Below are positions 16,786 to 25,133 of a stretch of 64,000 nt of DNA, one piece after another. The position numbers were made by a program, and so were the translations under genes. The notes below the pieces were generated by a model. That model did not search any database and was not told the origin of the DNA. It saw only the letters and a list, made by a program, of their open reading frames with translations. Positions within the stretch are counted from its first letter, which is position 1; every line of letters begins with the position of its first letter. The DNA comes from Oceanicola sp. 22II-s10i (GTDB lineage Bacteria; Pseudomonadota; Alphaproteobacteria; Rhodobacterales; Rhodobacteraceae), in NCBI RefSeq assembly GCF_002210105.1, contig NZ_AQQU01000011.1:1-64000 (forward strand), given 5' to 3'.

Positions 16786-17733
16786 CTAGTTGCAGGGGTT
16801 TTCCGGCGCCTGTCCCGCGAGAACGCGGACGACCTCTTCGGCGGCACGCCGCCGCATCTCTATCAACGAGGCGTCCGACGAAAACGCGACATGGGGCGTG
16901 ATGATCGCCGCCGGATGTTCACGGAGGGCGCTCGGCACCTCCGGCTCGGTTTCAAGAACGTCGAACCCGACGCCGCCGAGGTGCCCGGAGTTCAGTGCAT
17001 CCAGTGCGGCATCCTGATCGACCACGGCACCGCGACTGACGTTCACGAGGAAGCTGCCCGGCTTCATCAGGGCGAGCTGGTCCTTCCCGATCAGGTGATG
17101 CGTCTCGGGCGTCAGAGGCGTGTGAAGGATGACGACGTCGCTGCGTGACAGCAGCTCGTTCAGGAAAACCGCCTCCACCCCCGCCTCGCCCTTGAAGCTC
17201 CGACCATGTGCCACGACCGTACAGCCGAAGGCGCGGAGCTTGGCCGCCGTCAGTCGGCCAATCCGACCGTAGCCCACGATCCCGCAGGTCAGGTCCGCCA
17301 AGCGCCGCAGCTTGGCGCTGCCCGGATTCCAGTTGCCCTGCCGGACGTCGCGGTCGAAATGGACGATCCCGCGGGTCCATGCGAGTACGAAACCAACGGC
17401 ACTGTCCGACACTTCGGGCACGCAGTAGTCCGGCACATTCGTGACACGAACGCCGGAGCGGGTGGCCGCGTCGACCGCGATGTTGTCCAGACCTACCCCC
17501 ATGCGCGCGACGATGCGCAGGTTGTCCGCGCCGGATATCGCTGCATCCGATACCCGCGCCCAGCAGGTGAGGATGGCGTCGGGGCGGTGCGTGCGGACCA
17601 GCGCGTCGATCTCGGCCTCGGGCGCGGGATCGGCGGGGCCGCAGACCAGCGTGTGGCCTGCCCTTTCGATCACCTCGCGTTCGACCAGATCGTCGGGCCA
17701 GGCCCGGTCGGTCATCAGAACGGTCGCACACAT
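16786..17733 (-). CDS. D-isomer-specific 2-hydroxyacid dehydrogenase (PGDH/CtBP-like)
   Basis: 315 residues from the ATG at 17733, preceded by AAGGAGACGCGGC; the frame continues upstream to 17889 inside the neighbouring gene and is not used. The NAD-binding domain has the CGIVGYGRIGRLTAAKL motif (about residue 150). Catalytic residues are visible: Arg in VNVSRGAVVD, Glu in DVLETEP, His in ITPHVAF. It would interconvert a 2-oxoacid and a D-2-hydroxyacid using NAD(P)H. It is the distal gene of a minus-strand group with the deacetylase and FAH-type hydrolase, facing the TRAP/kinase/enolase operon. Confidence 0.86.
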   Translation of the reverse strand: MCATVLMTDRAWPDDLVEREVIERAGHTLVCGPADPAPEAEIDALVRTHRPDAILTCWARVSDAAISGADNLRIVARMGVGLDNIAVDAATRSGVRVTNVPDYCVPEVSDSAVGFVLAWTRGIVHFDRDVRQGNWNPGSAKLRRLADLTCGIVGYGRIGRLTAAKLRAFGCTVVAHGRSFKGEAGVEAVFLNELLSRSDVVILHTPLTPETHHLIGKDQLALMKPGSFLVNVSRGAVVDQDAALDALNSGHLGGVGFDVLETEPEVPSALREHPAAIITPHVAFSSDASLIEMRRRAAEEVVRVLAGQAPENPCN

Positions 17734-17764
17734 GCCGCGTCTCCTTTCGTGGCGAATGGCGAGG

Positions 17765-18589
17765 TCAGCCGCCCTGCCCCGCCGTGTCGCGGACCCATTC
17801 CGCCAGTTCGCCGCAGGTCGGGGCCCAGATCTCCGGGTCATCCGACACCGACCGGACCGTCGATTCCAGCAGGTCCAGATAGGCCTCATCCTGCGCCAGC
17901 AGGAACGGATGGAAGATCAGCGTGACGTGGCCACCTTCCTCTTTCGCGCGGGCGATGTCGCCCTCGACGAACCCGCGCCACTCGGCCGTGGAATAGGCCG
18001 CTGCCGGGTCGCCGTATTTCTGACGCAGCGCACCCAGCTCCTCATGCACCACGTAGGCGTCCACGTGTTTCCACGCGAAGGGCAGGCTGACAAAGCCGTC
18101 GATCTCGACGTCATCCCCTACCGCGCCGAGCGGCGAGGCGTAGAACAGGCCGTTGGACTGACACTCGTCCCTGAGGTCGTCCAGCGCCACCGCGCCGCCG
18201 GGCGGGCGGAAACCCTGCACGTCGACACCCATGTCGCGAAAGGCGTTCACGGCGCGGGTCAGCGCCTGCCGTCGGTCCGGCACCGGGGTCTGGTCCCAGT
18301 TCTCGTGCTCCCATCCATGCGCCGCGATCTCGTGCCCTGCGTCGCGCAGGGACCGGATCACGTCGGGATGGGCCACGGTGTTGTAGCCTTCGACGAAGTA
18401 CGTGATGGGCGCGCCCTCGAGCATCCTCAGCAGGCGCGGCAGCACCTCGATCGACAGGTGCGTCCCGTCCGCCGCGACGGTCGGTTTCAGCCCGATCCGC
18501 CGCTGCGCCACGTCACCGAGGTTGTCGAACGTGACGCTTACCGCCGCACGCTTGCCGGACGGGCCCCATCCGTTTTCTGGTATGAACAT
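17765..18589 (-). CDS. NodB-homology (polysaccharide deacetylase superfamily) hydrolase
   Basis: 274 residues; strong ribosome site GGGAGGAGACC before the ATG. The NodB core is visible: motif 1 is SVTFDN (residues about 18-23), motif 2 is HEIAAHGWEHENW and motif 3 is FRPPGG. Motif 1 normally reads TFDD; here the second, metal-binding Asp is Asn, as happens in the PuuE allantoinase-like branch that acts on C-N bonds of small molecules rather than on polysaccharide. There is no signal peptide, so it is cytoplasmic. Together with the catabolic neighbours this suggests a small-molecule amidase or deformylase. Confidence 0.8.
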   Translation of the reverse strand: MFIPENGWGPSGKRAAVSVTFDNLGDVAQRRIGLKPTVAADGTHLSIEVLPRLLRMLEGAPITYFVEGYNTVAHPDVIRSLRDAGHEIAAHGWEHENWDQTPVPDRRQALTRAVNAFRDMGVDVQGFRPPGGAVALDDLRDECQSNGLFYASPLGAVGDDVEIDGFVSLPFAWKHVDAYVVHEELGALRQKYGDPAAAYSTAEWRGFVEGDIARAKEEGGHVTLIFHPFLLAQDEAYLDLLESTVRSVSDDPEIWAPTCGELAEWVRDTAGQGG

Positions 18590-18613
18590 GGTCTCCTCCC
18601 TCCCTGTCCGGTG

Positions 18614-19525
18614 TCAGTAGATTTCGACCCTGAGTCGCCCCAGGTGCTCGATCTCGGCCTCCACCACGTCGCCGACGCTGGCATAGGTTCCGGTCTCGAT
18701 CCCCGTCCCTGCCGGTGTGCCGGTCAACAGCAGATCACCGGGCTCAAGCGTGACCTGCGAGGTGATGAACTCCAGAAGCTCGGCCACCGACCAGATCATC
18801 TTGGAGGTGTTCGAATCCTGCTCGATCTTGCCGTTCCGCCAGAGCTTCATTGTCAGGTTCTGCGGGTCGCCGACGAATTCCGCAGGGACAAAGATCGGAC
18901 CCGCGGGACAGGCGGAATCGAACGCCTTGCCCATGAACAGGTCCGCCTGCTTGAAGTGCTTGGGGTTGCGCTGGAAGTCGCGCGCCGAGAAGTCGATCGT
19001 CACCATGTAGCCCGCGACATAGGACAGCGCTTCGGCCTGCGTGACACGGCTGGTGCGTTTCGCCATGACGACGCCCAGCTCGATCTCCCAGTCGAACTGG
19101 GTGGCGCCGTTCGGATACTTTGCGGTCTTGCCGGGACCGACCAGCGCGGTTGTCGGGGGCTTCATGAACAGGGCGGGGATGTTCCCCTCCTTGCTGAAGT
19201 TGGGATAACCGGCGGCCTCGATGTGGTCGAAGTAGTTGGTGCCGGCACAGACGACCTTGAGCGGATATTGAAGCGGGGTCAGGACCTCGACCTCGCCGAT
19301 GTCGAGCGCCGAGTCGCCACCGTTCGCCGAGAGGCGGGCGGCGACCGCGGTCAACGCCGCATGGCTGGCATCCCAGTCGTCGAACAGGGCCATCAGCCCG
19401 CGAGTTCCGACGGCAAGGTCCGGCGCCACCTGCGTCAACGGCCAGAGCTGGTCACCAATACGAATCGCGGCCACGACCTCGCCCGCGCTGCGCACGGTGC
19501 AAAGCGAATACACTACTGAAGCCAT
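18614..19525 (-). CDS. Fumarylacetoacetate hydrolase (FAH) family protein
   Basis: 303 residues from the ATG at 19525, with GGGAGGAGACAG upstream. The C-terminal FAH catalytic domain has CAGTNYFDHIEAAG, FMKPPTTALVGPG, the metal-binding EIELGVVM (Glu-x-Glu), SARDFQ and LLTGTPAGTG. Members hydrolyse C-C bonds of diketo acids, hydrate or decarboxylate oxo acids, or cleave acylpyruvates. It is the first gene of the minus-strand group, 182 nt from the divergent TRAP binding-protein gene, and two inverted repeats lie in that gap. The substrate is unknown. Confidence 0.86.
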   Translation of the reverse strand: MASVVYSLCTVRSAGEVVAAIRIGDQLWPLTQVAPDLAVGTRGLMALFDDWDASHAALTAVAARLSANGGDSALDIGEVEVLTPLQYPLKVVCAGTNYFDHIEAAGYPNFSKEGNIPALFMKPPTTALVGPGKTAKYPNGATQFDWEIELGVVMAKRTSRVTQAEALSYVAGYMVTIDFSARDFQRNPKHFKQADLFMGKAFDSACPAGPIFVPAEFVGDPQNLTMKLWRNGKIEQDSNTSKMIWSVAELLEFITSQVTLEPGDLLLTGTPAGTGIETGTYASVGDVVEAEIEHLGRLRVEIY

Positions 19526-19545
19526 CTGTCTCCTCCCTCGAAACT

Positions 19546-19558
19546 GCACGATACGTGC
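19546..19558. promoter_or_regulatory. Inverted repeat, operator candidate
   Basis: GCACG-ATA-CGTGC, perfect 5-bp arms, 21-33 nt upstream of the FAH start. The partial match GCACGAT recurs at 25081-25087 next to the LacI gene, so that regulator is a candidate ligand. Confidence 0.4.
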
Positions 19559-19563
19559 TTTCG

Positions 19564-19576
19564 TTAGCATGGCTAA
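19564..19576. promoter_or_regulatory. Inverted repeat, operator candidate
   Basis: TTAGC-ATG-GCTAA, perfect 5-bp arms with a 3-bp spacer, centred 18 bp from the GCACG repeat. It lies between the divergent FAH and TRAP genes and may be a second operator or a promoter-proximal site. Confidence 0.4.
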
Positions 19577-19707
19577 GTCGCGAATATACCCCTGTCAACC
19601 TTGACCATTTCGCATATCTGAAAAGGCGCAGCGTCAAAAATGGTTGCCTGATGCCAGACTCATTGCTACCGATAGCACAGCATTGGCAATGCAAGAGGGA
19701 GGAAATC

Positions 19708-20787
19708 ATGTTGTCATCTGCATTCCTGCGGACGTCTGTCCGCGGCAGAATCGTTGCTGGTCTGACGGGGGCTGCGCTGATGTTCGGCGCGGCCGCTGCG
19801 ACCGCAGAACCGCTCACCCTGCGCTTTTCCACGATCGTGCCGAACCGGGGCACCTCGGGCGCGGACCTGAACTGGATCGCGGACCAGATCAAGGAACGCT
19901 CCAACGGCGACCTCGACGTCGAGATCTTCTGGGGCGGCGCACTGGCTGCACCCGCCGACACGGCCCGCGCGGTCGGTGACGGGCTGGCCGACATGGGCAC
20001 CGTCGTGACGTCCTACACGCCGGGCCTGCTGGACCTTTACGAAGTCGGAAACCTGCTGATCGGCCCGTCGAACCCATGGGTCGCGCAACAGGCCGCCTAT
20101 GAGCTGGCGACCGAGAACGAAGATGTGGTGAAGCAGTTCACCGACCGTGGCCTGCACTATGTCACCAACCTGAACGCGGGTCTGATCCAGCTGATCTGCC
20201 GCGAGCCGATCAATTCGGTCGAGGACCTGAAGGGCCTCAAGATCCGCACCGGCGGCCCCTATACCGAAGTCCTCAGCCGCATGGGCGCGACCACCATCGC
20301 GATCCCGCAGTCCGAGGTCTATCAGGCGCTCGACACCGGCGTCGTCGACTGCAACCAGATCTACCACATCGCCGTCGACAGCTTCCGTCAGTACGAGGTG
20401 GCCAAGCATGTCATCACGCTCGAGTTCGGGATGGTGATGGCCTACGCGATCTTCATGAACAACGATCTCTGGAACGAGATGACCGACGAACAGCGCGCGG
20501 TGATCACCGAGGTCGGCAAGGACTTCAACCAGCGCGTCGTGCGTGAGCACATCGCGGCTGTGGAAGAGGTCAAGACGCGTCTCGCGGCGGATCAGGGCGT
20601 GATCTATGCCGACCCGCCGGCGGAAATGCTCGAGCAGATCAAGACCGAAGGGGCCGACCTGGCCAAGACCTGGATCGCCTCGGTCGAGGAAAAGGGCCTG
20701 CCGGCGCAGACTGTGTTCGAAGACTACCAGGCCATGATCGCCAAGTATCAGGCCGATTTCGACGCGAACGGCTATCCGTGGAAGTGA
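19708..20787 (+). CDS. TRAP transporter substrate-binding protein (DctP-type)
   Basis: 359 residues from the ATG at 19708, preceded by GAGGGAGGAAATC. A long n-region with Arg residues and the hydrophobic VAGLTGAALMFGAAAATA form a signal peptide cut before EPLTLRF (about residue 35). The mature protein has the DctP features LKGLKIRTGGPYTEVL and VYQALDTGVVDCNQI, where the Arg binds the ligand carboxylate. It starts the plus-strand operon that carries the kinase and the enolase-like gene, so its ligand, presumably a carboxylate, is the input of that pathway. Confidence 0.88.
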   Translation: MLSSAFLRTSVRGRIVAGLTGAALMFGAAAATAEPLTLRFSTIVPNRGTSGADLNWIADQIKERSNGDLDVEIFWGGALAAPADTARAVGDGLADMGTVVTSYTPGLLDLYEVGNLLIGPSNPWVAQQAAYELATENEDVVKQFTDRGLHYVTNLNAGLIQLICREPINSVEDLKGLKIRTGGPYTEVLSRMGATTIAIPQSEVYQALDTGVVDCNQIYHIAVDSFRQYEVAKHVITLEFGMVMAYAIFMNNDLWNEMTDEQRAVITEVGKDFNQRVVREHIAAVEEVKTRLAADQGVIYADPPAEMLEQIKTEGADLAKTWIASVEEKGLPAQTVFEDYQAMIAKYQADFDANGYPWK

Positions 20788-20795
20788 CCGGATCC

Positions 20796-21371
20796 ATGTG
20801 GGACAGCATCCGCAGTCAGCTGTATTACGATCCCCCGGCAGGCCAAGGGCCTGCCGGACGGGTCCTCGCGGCACTCGAAAGCGCCTTTCTGGGCATCTCG
20901 GTGCTGACCATCATCGTGCTCACGCTGGTGATCTCGATCTCTGTCATCGGGCGCAACGTGTTCGCGGCGCCCATCCCCGACGACATCATCATCGCCGAGA
21001 ACATGATGCCGCTGATCGTCTGCCTGCCCTTCGCGCTGGTCACGGCGCGGCGCGGCAACCTCGAGGTCGAGATCTTCACCGGCTGGCTGCCGGTCCGCGC
21101 CAACAACGCGCTCAGCGCCCTCGGGCACCTGCTGGGGTTCCTGTGCTTCACCGCCATCGCGTGGTGTGTCTGGGACGGCGTTCTGCGCGATCTGGACACC
21201 CGGCAGTACTACGAAGGCATGCTTCATATCCCGGTCTGGCCCGGCAAGGTCATCTTCGTCCTCGGCGTCGTCACCTTCTGCTTCAGGCTCCTGCTCAACA
21301 CGCTGTCGGACATCCGCCGCACCGTGACCGGCGAGGAACTGGCGCCGCACGACGTCCCCCAGCTCGACTAG
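20796..21371 (+). CDS. TRAP transporter small permease (DctQ-type)
   Basis: 191 residues from the ATG at 20796. GTG codons at 20778 and 20784 that overlap the preceding stop are alternative starts and would add up to six residues; no clear ribosome site decides. Four membrane segments are visible (about residues 28-55, 65-85, 105-125, 150-170), with the family-like IIAENMMPLIVCLPFA segment. It lies between the binding-protein and large-permease genes. Confidence 0.85.
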   Translation: MWDSIRSQLYYDPPAGQGPAGRVLAALESAFLGISVLTIIVLTLVISISVIGRNVFAAPIPDDIIIAENMMPLIVCLPFALVTARRGNLEVEIFTGWLPVRANNALSALGHLLGFLCFTAIAWCVWDGVLRDLDTRQYYEGMLHIPVWPGKVIFVLGVVTFCFRLLLNTLSDIRRTVTGEELAPHDVPQLD

Positions 21372-21395
21372 ACACTTCAAAGACAGGTCAAATCC

Positions 21396-22739
21396 ATGGA
21401 TCCGGTCACGCTCGGCACGCTCGCCCTGCTGCTTCTCCTCGCCCTGCTGATCCTGCGCGTGCCGATCGGCTTCGTGCTCAGCACCGTTGCCATCATCGGC
21501 ATGTTCATCATCTTTGCCTGGCCCGAGGGCCGCGCCTTCAACCCGGACCGCGCGGTGCGGCCGCTGACCGCGTTCCTCGGAACCGACCCGTTCTCGTTCA
21601 CCAAGACCTACTCGTTCACGATGGTCCCGATGTTCATCGCGCTCGGCCATCTGGCGCACCGGGCGCGGTTCACGACGGACATGTTCTATGCCATCCGCAT
21701 CCTGCTGCCGAACCTGCCGGGCGGGCTGGCCATCGCGTCGATCATCGGCTGCGGCGGCTTCTCGTCCATCTCGGGCTCCAGCGTCGCCTGCGCCTCGGCC
21801 ATGGGCCGGATCGCGGTGCCGGAGATGCTGAAATACGGCTATTCCAAACCGCTCGCCACCGCATCCGTCGCGGCGGGCGGCACGCTCGGCTCGCTGATCC
21901 CGCCCTCGCTGGTGCTGGTGATCTATGGCATCTTCACCGAGCAATCGATCGGCATGCTGTTCATCGCGGGCATCCTGCCGGGCCTGATCAGCATGCTGGG
22001 TTACGTGCTGGCGATCCTGTTCTGGGTCGGGCGCTATCCCGACGCGGCCCCCAGCAACTTCCAGCCCGCCACCCGGCAGGAGAAGTGGGAAGCCGCGATG
22101 CGCATATGGCCGATCGTCACCATCTCGATCATCGTCGTGGGCGGCATCTACTCCGGCTTTCTGACCGCCAATGAAAGCGCGGCCATCGCCGTCGTCGCGG
22201 CGGTCATCATGGGCTTCATGACCAAGCGCCTGACGATGAACCTGTTCATTAACGCGATCGTCGAGACCGCCTTCCAGACCTCGGTGATCTTCGTCATCGC
22301 GATCGGAGCCAAGCTGCTGGTGACCTTCGTCGGCATGACCGGGATCGCGAACAACCTCGTGGAATGGACCATCGGGCAGGACTATTCGGCCATGTATGTC
22401 CTGTTCCTCGTCTGCCTGCTCTACCTGATCCTCGGCACCTTCCTTGACGCGGTCGGGATCCTGCTGCTGACCCTGCCGCTGACGATCCCGATCATCGAGG
22501 CGCTCGGCTTCAACCTGATCTGGTTCGGCATCATCGTGGTCAAGCTGATCGAGGTCGGGCTGATGACGCCACCTGTCGGGATGAATGTCTTCGTCATCAA
22601 GTCGGTGGTCGGCAAGGAGATCGGGCTGGTCGACATCTTCAAGGGCACGACGGTCTTCGTCATCTCGGACCTGATCGTCCTCGGATTGTTGATCGCCTTC
22701 CCGATCATCGCGCTACTGCTGCCACAGGCGATGTACTGA
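21396..22739 (+). CDS. TRAP transporter large permease (DctM-type)
   Basis: 447 residues, 12 or so membrane segments. DctM features: FTMVPMFIALG, GCGGFSSISGSSVACASAMGRI, AAGGTLGSLIPPSLVLVIYG, FLDAVGILLLTLPL and VGLMTPPVGMNVFVIK. It forms the cation-coupled channel of the importer. The stop codon overlaps the first base of the following kinase start (TGATG), so the kinase is coupled to transport. Confidence 0.9.
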   Translation: MDPVTLGTLALLLLLALLILRVPIGFVLSTVAIIGMFIIFAWPEGRAFNPDRAVRPLTAFLGTDPFSFTKTYSFTMVPMFIALGHLAHRARFTTDMFYAIRILLPNLPGGLAIASIIGCGGFSSISGSSVACASAMGRIAVPEMLKYGYSKPLATASVAAGGTLGSLIPPSLVLVIYGIFTEQSIGMLFIAGILPGLISMLGYVLAILFWVGRYPDAAPSNFQPATRQEKWEAAMRIWPIVTISIIVVGGIYSGFLTANESAAIAVVAAVIMGFMTKRLTMNLFINAIVETAFQTSVIFVIAIGAKLLVTFVGMTGIANNLVEWTIGQDYSAMYVLFLVCLLYLILGTFLDAVGILLLTLPLTIPIIEALGFNLIWFGIIVVKLIEVGLMTPPVGMNVFVIKSVVGKEIGLVDIFKGTTVFVISDLIVLGLLIAFPIIALLLPQAMY

Positions 22740-23758
22740 TGGGGGGCCAGACAAGCATGTCGATGCAGGACAAGGACCGCGCCGCGATCGAGGCCTTTCT
22801 CGCCGGGTCCTCCCTTGGCGATGTCCGGGTCATCTCGGCAGAGCGGCTGTCGGGCGGCGTGTCTTCGGACATCTGGAAGGTGGCGCTGACCGACCGGACT
22901 GTCGTGGTCAAGCGCGCCCTGCCCGCCCTGCGCGTCGCGCAGGTGTGGGAGGCGCCGCTGTCGCGCAACGTGAACGAGGCGAACTGGCTGGAGGTCGTGG
23001 CCGGGATCGCCCCTGCCGCCGTGCCACGCGTCGTTCACCGCGATGCGGAGGCCGCGATGTTCGCGATGGAGCACCTCGATCATCCGGTGTGGAAGTCCCT
23101 GCTCAAGGCCGGGGCGATCAACCCGGATTTCGCGGCGAAGGTCGGCGATACCGTCGGCCTGATCCACGCACGGACAGCCGGCCAGCCCGAGATCGCGGAA
23201 CGGTTCGACACCGGTGACACGTTCAACGCGCTGCGGGTCGAGCCCTACCTGCTGGCCACGGCCCGCGCCCATCCCGATCTGGCGGACCGGCTGGAGCCGC
23301 TGGCCGCCGCGACGCTGGGGACCAACCGGGTGCTGGTGCATGGCGACGTCAGCCCCAAGAACATCCTCGTCGCACAGGGGCCGATCATCCTTGACGCGGA
23401 ATGCGCGTGGTATGGCGAACCGGCCTTCGACCTTGCGTTCTGCCTGAACCACCTGCTGCTCAAGTGCCTCGTCGTGCCCTCGGGCACCGCGGCGCTGCTG
23501 ACCGCCTTCGACCGGATGACGGCGGCCTACCTCGCCTGCGTGGACTGGGAACCGGCAGCCGAGGTCGAACGCCGCACCGCGCGGCTTCTGCCTGCGCTGC
23601 TGCTGGCCCGGATCGACGGCAAATCGCCCGTCGAATACATCGACACAGAGCCTGAACGCGACCGCGTGCGCCGGATCGCGCGCCCCCTGATCCAGACCCC
23701 GCCCGAGACGCTGGCGGCGGTCAGAACCGCTTTTCATGAAGGTCTCGACCATGTCTGA
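22739..23758 (+). CDS. APH-fold (aminoglycoside phosphotransferase superfamily) small-molecule kinase
   Basis: 339 residues. The N-lobe has LSGGVSSDIWKV and VVVKRALPAL with the ATP-binding Lys. The C-lobe has the catalytic VHGDVSPKNILV (H201, D203, N208) and a metal-binding Asp in IILDAECAWYGEPAFDLA (D219). This is the fold of aminoglycoside, choline, homoserine and methylthioribose kinases. Sitting between the TRAP permease and an enolase-like gene (8-nt overlap), it is more likely a catabolic kinase that phosphorylates the imported acid or alcohol than a resistance enzyme. An ATG at 22757 is a possible alternative start. Confidence 0.82.
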   Translation: MGGQTSMSMQDKDRAAIEAFLAGSSLGDVRVISAERLSGGVSSDIWKVALTDRTVVVKRALPALRVAQVWEAPLSRNVNEANWLEVVAGIAPAAVPRVVHRDAEAAMFAMEHLDHPVWKSLLKAGAINPDFAAKVGDTVGLIHARTAGQPEIAERFDTGDTFNALRVEPYLLATARAHPDLADRLEPLAAATLGTNRVLVHGDVSPKNILVAQGPIILDAECAWYGEPAFDLAFCLNHLLLKCLVVPSGTAALLTAFDRMTAAYLACVDWEPAAEVERRTARLLPALLLARIDGKSPVEYIDTEPERDRVRRIARPLIQTPPETLAAVRTAFHEGLDHV

Positions 23759-25064
23759 CAGCACCATCAGCGCGGTTCATGCCCGCAGGCTCTGGGATTC
23801 CCGTGGGCGTCCCACTGTCGAGGTCGAGATCACTCTCGCATCCGGCGCTTCGGGCCGTGCGATTGCGCCCGCAGGCGCATCGACCGGCAGCGGCGAAGCG
23901 GTCGACCTGCGCGACGGCGGCATCTCCTTCGGCGGAATGGACGTGACCCGTGCGATCCATGGCGTGAATGCCGAGATCGCGCCATGTCTGGCCGGAATGG
24001 ACGTTCTGGATCAGGTCGCGCTGGACGAGGCGATGATCGCGCTGGACGGCACGCCTGAACGTGGACGCCTGGGCGGGAATGCCATCGTCGCCACCTCGAT
24101 GGCCGCGCTGCATGCCGCCGCCGCCGCGCGGGGCCTGCCGATCTGGAAGCACATCGCGGGCGATGCCAGGGTCCGGATGCCCATGCCCGAGATCCAGATC
24201 TTCGGCGGCGGCGCCCATGCCGCCCGCCGCGTGGATATCCAGGACTTCATGATCATGTGCCCCGCCGCCGGCAGCTTTGCCGAGGCGCTGGACTGGACGG
24301 CCGAGGTCTATCGCCATGCGGGCCGGCTGATGCAGGAAACCGACCGGCTGCAGGGGGTCGCGGACGAAGGCGGCTACTGGCCCGCCTTCCGGTCGAACGA
24401 AGAGGCGCTGGACGCGCTGATGCTGTCTATCGAACGCGCCGGGTTCAGGCCCGGCAAGGATGTCGTCATCTCGCTCGACGTGGCCGCGTCAGAGCTGGGG
24501 CGGGACGGCATCTATCGCCTCGCGCTCGATGACAGCTCGCTCGAAACAGATGACATGATCGACATGCTGGGCCGCTGGCTGGACGCCTACCCCATCCTGT
24601 CGATCGAGGATCCGCTGGCCGAGGACGACACCGAAGGCTTCCGCGAATTCACCCGCCGCTACGGCACGCGCTGCCAGATCATCGGCGACGATTACCTCGT
24701 CACGAATGCCGCGCGCGTCCGGCAGGCGGCCGAGGACAGGGCGCTGAACGCGGTGCTCATCAAGCCGAACCAGACCGGCACGATCACCGAAACCCGCGCC
24801 GCGCTGGACGCCGCAAAGGCCGCAGGCTTCGCCGCCATCGTGTCGGCACGTTCGGGCGAGACCGAGGATACGACGATCTCGCACCTGTCGGTCGGACTGG
24901 ACGCGGGTCAGTTCAAGGTCGGCTCGTTCTCGCGCTCCGAGCGGATGGCGAAGTGGAACGAATGCCTGCGCATCGAGGAGGCGCTCGGCCCCGACGCGAC
25001 CTATGCGGGCTGGGGGTCGCTCAGCTTCTCCGGTGCGTCGGGGCCGGACGGTCGGGCGGAATGA
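23751..25064 (+). CDS. Divergent enolase paralogue (enolase superfamily)
   Basis: 437 residues from the ATG at 23751, overlapping the kinase gene by 8 nt (an in-frame ATG lies at 23736). The whole length follows phosphopyruvate hydratase: DSRGRPTVEVE, LGGNAIVATSMA, ADEGGYWP, SLDVAASE, SIEDPLAEDD, GDDYLVTN, LIKPNQTGTITET, SGETEDTTIS and SRSER. The three metal ligands (D243, E286, D313 or D314), the general-base Lys (K338), E206, H156 and K389 are kept. Two hallmark residues are changed: the loop-1 Ser of PSGASTG is Ala (A41), and the His of SHRSGETED is Ala (A366). It is therefore probably not housekeeping enolase but a phospho-acid lyase or dehydratase working on the product of the coupled kinase. 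Confidence 0.85.
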   Translation: MSDSTISAVHARRLWDSRGRPTVEVEITLASGASGRAIAPAGASTGSGEAVDLRDGGISFGGMDVTRAIHGVNAEIAPCLAGMDVLDQVALDEAMIALDGTPERGRLGGNAIVATSMAALHAAAAARGLPIWKHIAGDARVRMPMPEIQIFGGGAHAARRVDIQDFMIMCPAAGSFAEALDWTAEVYRHAGRLMQETDRLQGVADEGGYWPAFRSNEEALDALMLSIERAGFRPGKDVVISLDVAASELGRDGIYRLALDDSSLETDDMIDMLGRWLDAYPILSIEDPLAEDDTEGFREFTRRYGTRCQIIGDDYLVTNAARVRQAAEDRALNAVLIKPNQTGTITETRAALDAAKAAGFAAIVSARSGETEDTTISHLSVGLDAGQFKVGSFSRSERMAKWNECLRIEEALGPDATYAGWGSLSFSGASGPDGRAE

Positions 25065-25076
25065 CGACTTTGGCAA

Positions 25077-25088
25077 GATCGCACGATC
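25077..25088. promoter_or_regulatory. Short palindrome before the LacI gene
   Basis: GATCG-CA-CGATC, perfect 5-bp arms, 45-56 nt upstream of the LacI GTG start. It is a weak operator candidate for autoregulation. Confidence 0.3.
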
Positions 25089-25133
25089 CGCTATCAGCCC
25101 CTGCGGTGCCATTGTAACGAGGAGGTCGGCCGC

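Noticed and set aside
22739-23758. Aminoglycoside-resistance gene
   Set aside because: The APH fold is shared by many metabolic kinases. The operon position after TRAP genes and the overlap with an enolase-like gene argue for a catabolic kinase.
23751-25064. Housekeeping enolase (eno)
   Set aside because: Two conserved active-site residues are replaced and the gene sits in a catabolic plasmid operon with a TRAP system, without pyrG or ftsB-type neighbours.
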